A stretch of 64,000 nucleotides of DNA from Halomicrobium sp. LC1Hm. Its GTDB lineage: Archaea; Halobacteriota; Halobacteria; Halobacteriales; Haloarculaceae. A program made the position numbers and the translations under genes. Of the stretch, positions 52,755 to 60,579 are shown in pieces. The stretch is taken from the NCBI RefSeq assembly GCF_009617995.1, contig NZ_CP044130.1:1-64000 (forward strand), given 5' to 3'. Under the pieces are notes generated by a model. It saw only the letters and a program-made list of their open reading frames with translations. It did not search any database and was not told the origin of the DNA. Positions within the stretch are counted from its first letter, which is position 1. Each line of letters starts with the position of its first letter.

Positions 52755-53372
52755 ATGGAGACGTTCGGACTCGGAGAGTGGATCGAGCGCGAATTCGGTG
52801 TGCGTGGCGAACGACTCTCGGAGGAGCGACGCGGGCCCGACGATCTCGACCACCTCCTTGCCACACAGGAACGAGCGTATCGGTGCAATATCGAGCGGCT
52901 TGCAAAACTGTCTCACACGTACGAAGAGATCGTCAAAGAAGCCAGAGGGGCCTCGGAAGCACAAATCAAAGAACGGAAGGCGAAAGCAAAAAAGATCAAA
53001 AAGGAGCACGACCGGGTAGCGCAACGCGTCCACAAGCACGGACTGCGAATCGTCGCAATCGTCGCCGTCGGGATGGTGCGAGACCTCGGCACAGAGGAGT
53101 TAGAGTCCGACACCGTCGAGAGCCGACTCCACACTGGGGTAGCGGCGACCGTGGTCGGCGATGCGTACCTTCCCGAGTATCGAACGGTCGTCGCCAACGT
53201 CCTCCAGTTTGGCTACAACACGCGCAGTTTGCTCCTCCCCGATCACACCGCTCTCAAGTCCCCGTTCGACCGCGAATCCGATGCGACTGACGCGTCCGAA
53301 GCACTCGACGAGATAGATCTCTCGGAGTCGTCCGACGACGCGGAAGACCTCGACATCCTCGGTGATCTGTAG
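52755..53372 (+). CDS. Charged helical protein with WIEREFG N-terminus, paralogue B
   Basis: This protein has 205 residues. It shares the N-terminal W-I-E-R-E-F-G-x-R motif, the central charged helix (here Lys-rich, A-K-A-K-K-I-K-K-E), an I-V-A-I-V-A-V-G-M-V-R segment at the same place as paralogue A's T-W-V-I-R-A-L, and an acidic Ser/Asp C-terminal tail (D-L-S-E-S-S-D-D-A-E-D-L) that could be phosphorylated. It starts 70 bp after paralogue A. Tandem duplication followed by divergence is likely. Function unknown. Confidence 0.7.
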   Translation: METFGLGEWIEREFGVRGERLSEERRGPDDLDHLLATQERAYRCNIERLAKLSHTYEEIVKEARGASEAQIKERKAKAKKIKKEHDRVAQRVHKHGLRIVAIVAVGMVRDLGTEELESDTVESRLHTGVAATVVGDAYLPEYRTVVANVLQFGYNTRSLLLPDHTALKSPFDRESDATDASEALDEIDLSESSDDAEDLDILGDL

Positions 53373-53453
53373 GCAATCAGCGCGAGGGAAGCGGTTCCCA
53401 CACTGTTGGCTGTCTGCTCGTGGACAGTGAATGTACCAGACCGTCAGTATCGA

Positions 53454-53469
53454 TGGACAATTGTGTCCA
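53454..53469. promoter_or_regulatory. Palindrome upstream of the coiled-coil operon promoter
   Basis: TGGACA-ATTG-TGTCCA has 6-bp arms and a 4-bp spacer. It lies 14 bp before a TATA element (TTTATAG, 53483-53489), in the usual position for an activator or repressor site. TTGGAGAC follows the TATA and resembles one arm of the palindrome at 43724. Confidence 0.5.
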
Positions 53470-53517
53470 ATATGGAGAAACTGTTTATAGTTGGAGACGG
53501 AACGTTGTTCCAGAGAC

Positions 53518-53610
53518 ATGAGAGTCACGACAGACCGGTGTGTGAGGCGATTGTCACCGACCGGCGTCGGGACGGCGTGCTCGGCCCAGCGGAGGGACGA
53601 CCCGAGATGA
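53518..53610 (+). CDS. Possible 30-codon upstream ORF overlapping the next start (ATGA)
   Basis: An ATG at 53518 sits about where the TATA at 53483 would place the transcript start. It opens a 30-codon Arg-rich frame whose TGA overlaps the ATG of the following gene (ATGA at 53607-53610). This would couple translation of the main gene to the leader. The alternative is a simple untranslated leader of about 90 nt. Confidence 0.35.
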   Translation: MRVTTDRCVRRLSPTGVGTACSAQRRDDPR

Positions 53611-54131
53611 GCGATACCGGAGAGTATCTCGTGGTCGTCGACTACGAGGACGAACGCGAGCGAAAGCGCGCGGAGTACCTGCTCGACAACTGGGAAGACG
53701 GGACGATCGAGTCCCTCGACGGTATGTCCCGCGTCGTGCGCGGCGTCGACATCGACGAACTGTACGATCAGCTGGCGGCGAAGGTGCCAGAAGATGAGTT
53801 GTCGGCGTACGAACTGAACCGCGTCGACACCGAGGCGACGCAGGTCCAGGCGACGATCGACGAGACGTTTGACGACGTCGAGGCAGACCGCGTCGAGTGG
53901 GCGATGGAGTCCATCATGAAAAAGCGAAAGGCGGTCGATCAGGGGTCGACCGCCGAAGGAGAGAGCCTCTGGGCAGTCTACACGAAGAAGGGGCGAGCCG
54001 AGATCAGGTACGACATTCGACAACAAGAACAAAGTACAATCCGACTCCACATCGTTATCGATGGTTTTGGAGACGCTCCCGAGTTCCTTCGTGAGTTTAT
54101 CCAAGAAGAGATCGGGTACATGATTGCCTAA
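53607..54131 (+). CDS. Unknown protein, first main gene of the coiled-coil pair
   Basis: This protein has 174 residues from the ATG at 53607; the frame is open upstream, but a promoter lies inside that extension. It has an alpha/beta N-terminus (Y-L-V-V-V-D-Y-E-D), a helical middle, and a C-terminal beta-rich part (L-W-A-V-Y-T-K-K-G) followed by a helical end. No known motif was seen. The stop is 2 bp before the ATG of the 689-residue coiled-coil gene, so the pair almost certainly acts together. Confidence 0.65.
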   Translation: MSDTGEYLVVVDYEDERERKRAEYLLDNWEDGTIESLDGMSRVVRGVDIDELYDQLAAKVPEDELSAYELNRVDTEATQVQATIDETFDDVEADRVEWAMESIMKKRKAVDQGSTAEGESLWAVYTKKGRAEIRYDIRQQEQSTIRLHIVIDGFGDAPEFLREFIQEEIGYMIA

Positions 54132-54133
54132 CA

Positions 54134-56203
54134 ATGGGAACGATCAAAGACAAGCGCGAGGAGCTGACGTATCCGGCCCACCAGGTCTTGCAGAAGGATC
54201 TGGTCGAACTAGCGAACTACTCGGCGCAGCGCCGCCGAGACCTGTACAACCAACTCGAACAGAACAAAGAGGAGTACGAGTGGGACTTCTACCCCGAACA
54301 CCGGGAGTCGATCCCCGAGGCGACGAAGGAAAACGAGCTCGCTTCCTTCGAGGCCGCGAAGTTGCTCCTGGCGACGGCGATCGAGGAGGCCGCCGAGACG
54401 GATCCCGAGTCGAAGGGGTTCATCGACCAGTTCGAGGCGGGAGAACGCGAGTTCGTCAGGCAGTTCGACGATTTCCGCCGGAAGTTCAAGCAGATCGACG
54501 AGGAGAACCTGGAGACCAACATCAAGAACAAAGACGGGAAGATCCACGAGTTCGTCACCGAGGAACTCGAGGCCCAGGCCGACCTCAGAGAGTCGCTGCT
54601 GGACACGTCGTCGAACGAGATCCGCGGTGCGACGATCTCGTACTTCCAGCGGGAGTTCGAGGAGTTCTTCGAACTCGCCGACGAGGCCGTCTTCCTCTAC
54701 ATCAAACACCACGGACTCCCGAACACCATCGAAGGTATCGTCAGTGCCGCGGGAGCGGCCCGGGACGCGAAATCCGAGCGAGAGGCCATCGAAGCGACGG
54801 TACGGGACGAACTGGAGTCGCTCTCGGAGACGATCCACCACAGCCTCCGGGATCAAGAGCGAGCCCTCCGAAGCGAGATGAGTCGTCTCCAGTCGGAGAT
54901 GGCGACCGGCGGCGTCGACGCGGACGCCGTCGAAGGCGAACTCGACGAGATCAAAGACCAGATCGCGACCCTCTCGGAACAACGCTCCGCAGACAGACGG
55001 GAGATCTCGGAGAAACTCGACACGATCTCGACGCTGGAAGGCGATCTCGAAGCCCAGATCGACCAGCTAGAGGCGGCCCGCGAGGAGACCCGCCAGGAGC
55101 TACAGGACGAGGCCGCGTCGAAAGCCGCGTCGCTGCTCGAAGACGAACTCGAACGCCTCTCCGAGCGGAAAGGCGATCTCAGCGCCGAGATCCAGCGGCT
55201 ACGGAACGAACGCGAGCGCCTGGAGACGACCGGGGATCGGCTAGACCGGGAGTTTGGCGACCTCGAAGAGCGGGTCGCGACGGCCGAACAGCGGGTCGAC
55301 CAGGTCGACGAGCTGGACGACCGCGTCAGTGAGATCGCCGAGTCCGTCCGGAGCCAGCGCGAGGAGCCCGACGGGAAGGCGATCCGCGCGGAAGTGGCGC
55401 GGCTGTACGAGATGGACTACATCGCGCGATTCGAGACCTCCGTCGAGGAGGCGACCCACCTGACACTCCCCGGTGGCGATCGCTTCGAGATCCCAGAGGG
55501 GTTCTGGGAGGATCGCCGGCGACACTTCACCGGGAACCATCGATCGATCGTCGCAGACGCACTGGACGACGAGACCACGGTCGACCGGTACCCGGTCGGA
55601 CGGTTCTCGACCTATCGCGTGCGGACGAACAAGTTCGTCGCGTTCTCGGAGACGAAGCTGGTCGTCGAGGCGGTCGTCGCCGCGAACCTCGAAGCTTTCG
55701 CCGCGAACGGCTTCGACGCGCGGCCCGCCGGCCTCGACGACCTCATCGATGTCGTCAACGAGACGGTCGCCCGCGCCGAGTCGAACGACACGACCCACCT
55801 GATCGGCATCGCCTCACCCACCGGCTGGACCGACGACGTGGAATCGTTCGTCCAGAACGAGGACGCAGCGCGGTCTCGGTTCGACCAGCAGGTGAGCGTC
55901 TGTCTGGTCGACATCCAGTCCAACGGGCTGATCTACGACCGGAACGACCGCCTCGTCTCCGAAAACGTCGATCTGTTCAGACGAGAGGTCGATAGCGAGC
56001 GCGTCGCCGACTGCATCGAGGTCCTGCGAAACGACTACGTCGACGACCCGATGACCGAAGTCGTCCAGCACCACACGGTCGTCGATGAACACGACTTCGG
56101 CCCACACATCGTGCGGGCCGCCTTCGAACGACTGGCCGACGACGGCTATGGCGAGACTGGCTACCCCAACACCGCCGACGGGCTCTGTTTCGTCGTCGAC
56201 TGA
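54134..56203 (+). CDS. Large coiled-coil protein with C-terminal alpha/beta domain, unknown
   Basis: This protein has 689 residues. Residues 1-220 are helical and charged. Residues 230-420 are a long heptad-rich coiled coil. Residues 425-689 form an alpha/beta domain with hydrophobic strands (T-H-L-I-G-I-A-S-P; V-S-V-C-L-V-D-I-Q) and a winged-helix-like end. There is no P-loop, so it is not an SMC ATPase. The overall plan of helical platform, coiled coil and globular tail suits a structural, nuclease-linked or toxin-like partner. It is the last rightward gene before the PP2C phosphatase. Confidence 0.7.
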   Translation: MGTIKDKREELTYPAHQVLQKDLVELANYSAQRRRDLYNQLEQNKEEYEWDFYPEHRESIPEATKENELASFEAAKLLLATAIEEAAETDPESKGFIDQFEAGEREFVRQFDDFRRKFKQIDEENLETNIKNKDGKIHEFVTEELEAQADLRESLLDTSSNEIRGATISYFQREFEEFFELADEAVFLYIKHHGLPNTIEGIVSAAGAARDAKSEREAIEATVRDELESLSETIHHSLRDQERALRSEMSRLQSEMATGGVDADAVEGELDEIKDQIATLSEQRSADRREISEKLDTISTLEGDLEAQIDQLEAAREETRQELQDEAASKAASLLEDELERLSERKGDLSAEIQRLRNERERLETTGDRLDREFGDLEERVATAEQRVDQVDELDDRVSEIAESVRSQREEPDGKAIRAEVARLYEMDYIARFETSVEEATHLTLPGGDRFEIPEGFWEDRRRHFTGNHRSIVADALDDETTVDRYPVGRFSTYRVRTNKFVAFSETKLVVEAVVAANLEAFAANGFDARPAGLDDLIDVVNETVARAESNDTTHLIGIASPTGWTDDVESFVQNEDAARSRFDQQVSVCLVDIQSNGLIYDRNDRLVSENVDLFRREVDSERVADCIEVLRNDYVDDPMTEVVQHHTVVDEHDFGPHIVRAAFERLADDGYGETGYPNTADGLCFVVD

Positions 56204-56342
56204 GACCGACAATCCTCCGTACGGGACTGGCTCCGTCAGTGGGAGGTGTTCGCCACCTTGGGGCGGCCAACTGCCCGGCAGACGCAGCCGTGGGGCGAGA
56301 GCAGTCCCCCGAAGTGGCGACGAAGCAGACACCACGGTGTGG

Positions 56343-57065
56343 CTACGCCGTTTCGGTCCGACAGAGACCGACGGTGACGTTGTCCGGTCCGCCTCGATCG
56401 TTGGCTTCCCGGATCAGATCCGTCCCCGCGGCTTCGAGCGACGTGGCGTCGAGACAGGTCGCCTCGATAGTGTCCTCCGGAACGGGGTCGGTGAGCCCGT
56501 CCGTACAGAGCAGGAGCCAGCCCGCCGAGATCGACTGTGTGTACAGGTCGACGTCGAGGTCGTCGGCGGTCCCGATCGCTTGGGACAGCACGTGACTCAT
56601 CGGGTGGTTCGAGGCCTCTTCTGGCGTGATCTCGCCCGCCTCGACGAGTTCCTGGACCTGCGATTGGTCGGTGGTTACCTGCTGGAGTTCGTCGTCGACG
56701 TAGTAGGCGCGGCTATCACCGACGTTGGCGATCGTCGCGGTGTCGTCCGCGACGAGTGCAGCGACGAGCGTCGTCCCCGGCGTCTTGCGCTCGCCCGCCG
56801 CGAGGTCGGTCACGGCGTCGTGTGCGGCCCGGAAGCCGCGTTCGAGCAAGTCCGCCGGCCGGTCGGCATCCTCAGGCGTCTCCGACGTGACCGTTTCGAA
56901 CAGTCGCTCGACGGCCGTTGCACTCGCTTCGGCACCCTTCGAGTGGCCTCCCATGCCGTCGGCGACGACGACGAGTTCGCGCCCGTCGTCGAGCGACGCA
57001 CAGCGAGACGCATCCTCGTTTTCGGAACGCTGCTGGCCGACGTTGCTGTGACAGTAAGAGATCAT
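56343..57065 (-). CDS. PP2C-family Ser/Thr protein phosphatase
   Basis: This protein has 240 residues from the ATG at 57065. All PP2C metal-site motifs are present: S-E-N-E-D-A (residues 14-19), V-A-D-G-M-G-G-H (35-41), G-T-T near 95, N-V-G-D-S-R-A-Y near 115, C-T-D-G-L-T-D near 180, and G-G-P-D-N-V-T-V near 225. It is the only protein phosphatase seen in the window and lies at the right end of the nine-kinase cluster. It is the natural candidate to reverse their phosphorylation. Confidence 0.95.
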   Translation of the reverse strand: MISYCHSNVGQQRSENEDASRCASLDDGRELVVVADGMGGHSKGAEASATAVERLFETVTSETPEDADRPADLLERGFRAAHDAVTDLAAGERKTPGTTLVAALVADDTATIANVGDSRAYYVDDELQQVTTDQSQVQELVEAGEITPEEASNHPMSHVLSQAIGTADDLDVDLYTQSISAGWLLLCTDGLTDPVPEDTIEATCLDATSLEAAGTDLIREANDRGGPDNVTVGLCRTETA

Positions 57066-57202
57066 AGTTGGGCTGCGACGAACGGATCGTGACCGACCGG
57101 TTATCACGCATCGCAGATAACTGTACTGCCGGGCGAGGGGGCGACTGTTTGCTGGTCGGGCCATCGCATCGGTTTTCACCCTGCTGGACCGACACCGAGA
57201 CG

Positions 57203-57448
57203 GTGGCGGACACGACAGTGACGGTGTACACCCGAGAGGAGTGTCACCTCTGTGACGACGCACTTCAGATGATACGGACGGTGACTCAGTCGGTGGCTCG
57301 ATCGGTCGACATCGAAGTCGTCGACATCGACGAGGCGTCGCTGGGCGAGGAGTACGGCGATCGCGTCCCCTACGTGCTCGTCGACGGCCGACCGGCGTTC
57401 AAGTTCCGCGTCGACGAACGGGAGCTACGACAGAAGCTGGTGGCCTGA
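57203..57448 (+). CDS. Glutaredoxin-like thioredoxin-fold protein
   Basis: This protein has 81 residues from a GTG at 57203, the first start that fits the fold; a longer ATG-less extension is unlikely. The active site C-H-L-C follows beta strand 1 (V-T-V-Y-T-R-E-E). The cis-Pro loop is R-V-P-Y-V, with D-G near residue 62. The family (NrdH/DUF836-like) reduces disulfides with glutathione or other small thiols. It is divergent from the PP2C gene. Confidence 0.85.
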   Translation: MADTTVTVYTREECHLCDDALQMIRTVTQSVARSVDIEVVDIDEASLGEEYGDRVPYVLVDGRPAFKFRVDERELRQKLVA

Positions 57449-57460
57449 TCGACGCTCCCG

Positions 57461-57734
57461 GTGTCCGCCGTCGCCGAGAATACGCTGAACCGAGTTCGGG
57501 ATGTGCCTCTAATAGATCCATCTTTTCAAGACTATTGGTCAGACTTCGAGGTTTTCTCTCCAAATAGTACCAATATCTACGCAACTTGTATAAATATAGG
57601 TTCGATAGCGCCGGTTTTAGAGTTCAACTTCGGTCCTAATTATGAAAGTCATCAAATACCGCCAGATTTCCCATTAGGGTATAGAACGAAGACCGGTCAC
57701 GACTACACGCCCCGATCAAGTGCCGTCGCGCCCC
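57461..57734 (+). pseudogene. AT-rich ORF remnant of foreign composition
   Basis: From about 57490 to 57690 the GC content falls well below that of its surroundings. The rightward frame stays open with AT-ending codons (P-S-F-Q-D-Y-W-S-D-F; F-N-F-G-P-N-Y-E-S-H). The frame ends inside the 3' end of the opposite-strand sulfatase gene. It looks like the leftover of a horizontally acquired, low-GC gene. I cannot name its family. Confidence 0.4.
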
Positions 57735-59078
57735 TCAGTACTCTTTGTATCCCTTCTCGATGGGCTTGATCTCTGGCGTCTCTCCTTCGACCGCCGCGAT
57801 GTAGTCCGCGAGACGATTGCGGAGGTCGTCCGCGACATCGCGGTAGTTAGATCGGCCGGCGAGGTTCACCTGTTCGCTCGGGTCCCGCCGGAGATCGTAG
57901 AGGTACCGTTCGAGGTACCGCTCGCTCGAAGGTTGACCGTTGCCTCCTCGCCAGCCAGTCAGTTTAGGTGCCGCAACGGCGTACTTCCAGCGGTCCGTCC
58001 GGATCGCTCGTCCGACCTGGGACTCGCTAATCTGGATGAAGGCGTCCCCATCCTCGTCTGCTTCGTCGCCTCTGACAACAGGGAGAAAACTCTCGCCGTG
58101 CATCTCGGCAGGGACGTCGATACCGGCGACATCGAGAAGTGTCGGCGGTAGATCGACCGTACTGGTCACGCGGTCGATATTGCGACCGCCGTCGAAACCC
58201 GGACCGGAGAGGATCGCCGGAACCCGGACGGCGGCGTCGTGGGGCGTCCGCTTGTACTCGCCGGGCCGGGTCCGGAAGTGACAGCCGTGGTCGGCAGTGT
58301 ACGCGAAGACGGTATCGTCTCGAACGCCTCTGGCCTCGAGATCCGTCACGAGGTCGTTTACACACTCGTCCAGACGCCTGACCATACCGTAGTAGTCTGG
58401 CAGTTCACTGTACCAGTCACCGAGGCCGTCGATCAAGTCCGGAGGGACGTACGGATCAGTCTCGTACCGTTCGGCGTACCCGTCTGGAGCGACGAACGTC
58501 CACATGTCGTTCTGGTGGTGGGGTTCGAGGTAGGAGACCACCAAGAAGAACGGCTCAGAGAGCGAGTCCAGTGCCTGTTTGGCGAATCGCGTGAATGCGT
58601 CCGTGCGGTAGTCGTCGAAGGTGACCTCGGATCCGGACCCGTCAAACAGGTGGCCCTGGTCGGGTGTCGACGTGAACTCCGGAACGTCCGCAGCGAGCCA
58701 GAAGTCTTCGTACCCGCCACGCAGGTGTTCCGGGACAGGTTCGTCGAACGTCCCCCCGATATGCCAGTTGCCGACGAACCCCACGTCGTAGCCCGCATCG
58801 GCGAAGCGGTGAGCGAGCGTATCGGTCGACTGGTCGAGTGCGAACGATTCACGCCACACACCCGTCTCAGTCGCGAACTGTCCAGTCTGGAACGCGGCCC
58901 GGAACGGAGCACAGCCGGGCTGGGGCGTGATCGCTCGGTCGACTCGAACACCGCGGCGCGCGAGAGAGTCCAGCGTCGGCGTGAGATCCATCGGGTTACC
59001 GTACGCGCCGACCGTATCCCACCGCTGCTGGTCCGTCGTCACGACCAGCACGTTCGGGGGCGTTCGTCCTGCGGTCAT
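57735..59078 (-). CDS. Type I sulfatase (FGly-dependent)
   Basis: This 447-residue sulfatase starts with the metal-binding strand V-L-V-V-T-T-D-Q-Q-R. It has the maturation motif C56-A-P-F-R (CxPxR), whose cysteine becomes formylglycine, an Y-T-A-D-H-G-C-H metal site near residue 265, and R-T-P-H-D further on. There is no signal peptide, so it acts in the cytoplasm. A TATA-like AAGTATAAACGG lies about 25 bp upstream. A formylglycine-generating enzyme is not in the window. With the GH4 enzyme and sugar-binding protein nearby, it may remove sulfate from imported sugars. Confidence 0.92.
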   Translation of the reverse strand: MTAGRTPPNVLVVTTDQQRWDTVGAYGNPMDLTPTLDSLARRGVRVDRAITPQPGCAPFRAAFQTGQFATETGVWRESFALDQSTDTLAHRFADAGYDVGFVGNWHIGGTFDEPVPEHLRGGYEDFWLAADVPEFTSTPDQGHLFDGSGSEVTFDDYRTDAFTRFAKQALDSLSEPFFLVVSYLEPHHQNDMWTFVAPDGYAERYETDPYVPPDLIDGLGDWYSELPDYYGMVRRLDECVNDLVTDLEARGVRDDTVFAYTADHGCHFRTRPGEYKRTPHDAAVRVPAILSGPGFDGGRNIDRVTSTVDLPPTLLDVAGIDVPAEMHGESFLPVVRGDEADEDGDAFIQISESQVGRAIRTDRWKYAVAAPKLTGWRGGNGQPSSERYLERYLYDLRRDPSEQVNLAGRSNYRDVADDLRNRLADYIAAVEGETPEIKPIEKGYKEY

Positions 59079-59149
59079 ATCAGCTACAACCGACGGATCC
59101 GTTTATACTTATCCTTCAGCCAGTGTCGACCACGACGACGCGGGCCCGA

Positions 59150-59935
59150 TCACCGAACCAGGCGGTTCTGGATGGCGGTCGCCGTGCTGCCGACGATGCT
59201 GGGAAAGTCGGCGCGGGCAGACTTCTCGGTCATCCGGTCTGCCGGACCTGAGACGGTCACCGCACCGACAGCAGTGTTATCAGCTCCCGTGATCGGTGCG
59301 GCGACACAGTGTCGGTCAGTCATGAGTTCACCGCGGTCGTGTGCGAAGCGATTGTCGCGAGCGGTACGGAGCTCTTCCAGAAGCTCTCGGCGGTCGGTCG
59401 TCGTGTTCTCGGTGAGAGCGGGCAGCCCGTGTTCGTCGAGGATGCGCTCACGCTCCTCCTCTGGAAGATACGCGAGGATCACCTTGCCGCCGGCGGTGGC
59501 TGTCAGCGGCACCCGTTCTCCTTCGCGGAGAGCGACCGAGTCCGTCTCCTCGCTCCGAACACGAGAGAGATAGACGCCACGTCGCCGTTCGGGGATCATC
59601 ACGCTGGCGACTTCACCGGTCGACGCCGCGAGGTTCTCCAGATGATCTCGCGAGATCTCGTACAGATCCATCCGACCACGAACGCTCGTTCCGAGTCCGA
59701 GGAATCCGAGACTCAGTCGGTACTCGCCGTCTTCGGCGACCACGTATTCGAGTTCGCGAAGCGTGGTGAGGTGTTTGTGGACCGTTCCCTTGCTGAGCGA
59801 TAGCTCCTCGGCGAGTTCGGTGACGCCCGCAGAGTCCCGACCTTCGAGGGCCTCGATCACGCGGAAACTGGTCACAGTCGTCCTCGCAGTCCGCCCGTCG
59901 ACCGCTTCGGCGGGTGGGATCGTTCGATCGTCCAT
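59150..59935 (-). CDS. IclR-family transcriptional regulator
   Basis: This 261-residue regulator has an N-terminal winged HTH (residues 20-80, V-T-E-L-A-E-E-L-S-L-S-K-G-T-V-H-K-H-L). The IclR effector domain contains V-A-S-V-M-I-P-E, L-T-A-T-A-G-G-K-V-I-L-A-Y, and C-V-A-A-P-I-T..A-V-G-A-V-T-V-S-G-P. IclR proteins in haloarchaea govern sugar and aromatic pathways. A palindrome (GTTCAT-N5-ATGAAC) overlaps its own promoter and two more lie upstream, which implies autoregulation. Confidence 0.93.
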   Translation of the reverse strand: MDDRTIPPAEAVDGRTARTTVTSFRVIEALEGRDSAGVTELAEELSLSKGTVHKHLTTLRELEYVVAEDGEYRLSLGFLGLGTSVRGRMDLYEISRDHLENLAASTGEVASVMIPERRRGVYLSRVRSEETDSVALREGERVPLTATAGGKVILAYLPEEERERILDEHGLPALTENTTTDRRELLEELRTARDNRFAHDRGELMTDRHCVAAPITGADNTAVGAVTVSGPADRMTEKSARADFPSIVGSTATAIQNRLVR

Positions 59936-59965
59936 ACGTCCATTTCACCATGCAGGCACATAGTT

Positions 59966-59982
59966 GTTCATGTTTTATGAAC
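59966..59982. promoter_or_regulatory. IclR operator candidate 1
   Basis: GTTCAT-GTTTT-ATGAAC has 6-bp perfect arms and a 5-bp spacer. It lies 31 bp upstream of the IclR start and overlaps the reverse-strand TATA-like TTCATAAAAC. The position fits autorepression. Confidence 0.7.
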
Positions 59983-60132
59983 GCCTTGGGCAGCGATGCG
60001 ACGTTCGTCTCATCTATGCCGACGAAACTAGACGAAGGGCCGACACAGAAAAGGGTGACAGTCGAGGGAGACCGAGTCCCTCGACGTCTAGACGGGCACG
60101 GCATGACAGAGCACGCGATAGTAACAATTGAA

Positions 60133-60202
60133 ACGATTTACACATCGATCGCACTGCTATCGTGCGATCAGGTGTGCATTGATTTTCGATGGCTACTATA
60201 TT
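60133..60202 (+). repeat. 70-bp dispersed hairpin repeat, copy B
   Basis: This copy matches 2232-2301, in the same orientation. The stem is formed by CACATCGATCGCAC and GTGCGATC.GGTGTG, with a conserved tail ending in GGCTACTATATT. See copy A for the possible origin. Confidence 0.75.
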
Positions 60203-60317
60203 CAGGTGCCGATCATTCGGTCGAAAGTACCGTGCGAGAGCTGGCCCTGACCGGAGAAATTACCGCCGTTGGAAAAAGATAACAACAGTACGTTCATTAT
60301 CTCTGTTCGGCGATGTT

Positions 60318-60334
60318 GTTCACAATACATGAAC
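60318..60334. promoter_or_regulatory. IclR operator candidate 2
   Basis: GTTCAC-AATAC-ATGAAC has the same arm sequence (one mismatch) and the same 5-bp spacer as candidate 1. A lone half-site (GTTCATT) lies about 30 bp before it. It sits in the non-coding stretch between IclR and the GH4 gene. Confidence 0.65.
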
Positions 60335-60507
60335 AGTGGCGAGTGCCATCCGGACCGATCCGGCCGCGTAGTCAACTCTTCGTCTGGCTGACTCCCAATA
60401 AACGACTGTACCGTTCGAGAGATCCGACAGATGCAGTAGTTTTGACTCGACGATTCGGATTATCGCTATTTCTGAGAAGGACGTGGTGTGTTGAGCGAAG
60501 TTGGGCC

Positions 60508-60524
60508 GTTCATAAAGTATGAAC
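60508..60524. promoter_or_regulatory. IclR operator candidate 3
   Basis: GTTCAT-AAAGT-ATGAAC has perfect arms and a 5-bp spacer, like candidate 1. It lies 56 bp past the 3' end of the GH4 gene and 190 bp from candidate 2. It does not sit at a visible promoter for a known gene. Confidence 0.65.
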
Positions 60525-60579
60525 GATAGTGAGAGGTCGCAAACCGACCCGGACGGCCAGTCTGGTGGGTGCGCCGTGG

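Larger units (their letters stand above)
59936..60579. other. 640-bp intergenic region of the IclR locus
   Basis: I see no convincing gene between IclR and the end of the GH4 gene. The region holds three matching palindromes (59966, 60318, 60508), a half-site near 60290, and copy B of the 70-bp hairpin repeat (60133-60202). A TATA-like CCAATAAACG near 60390 could drive a short rightward RNA. Confidence 0.6.

Noticed and set aside
56238-56290. Possible fifth copy of the 80-bp repeat (TTCGCCACC..GGGGCGGC core)
   Set aside because: Only the centre and a CCGGCAG remnant resemble it; the ends are not found, so it could be chance.
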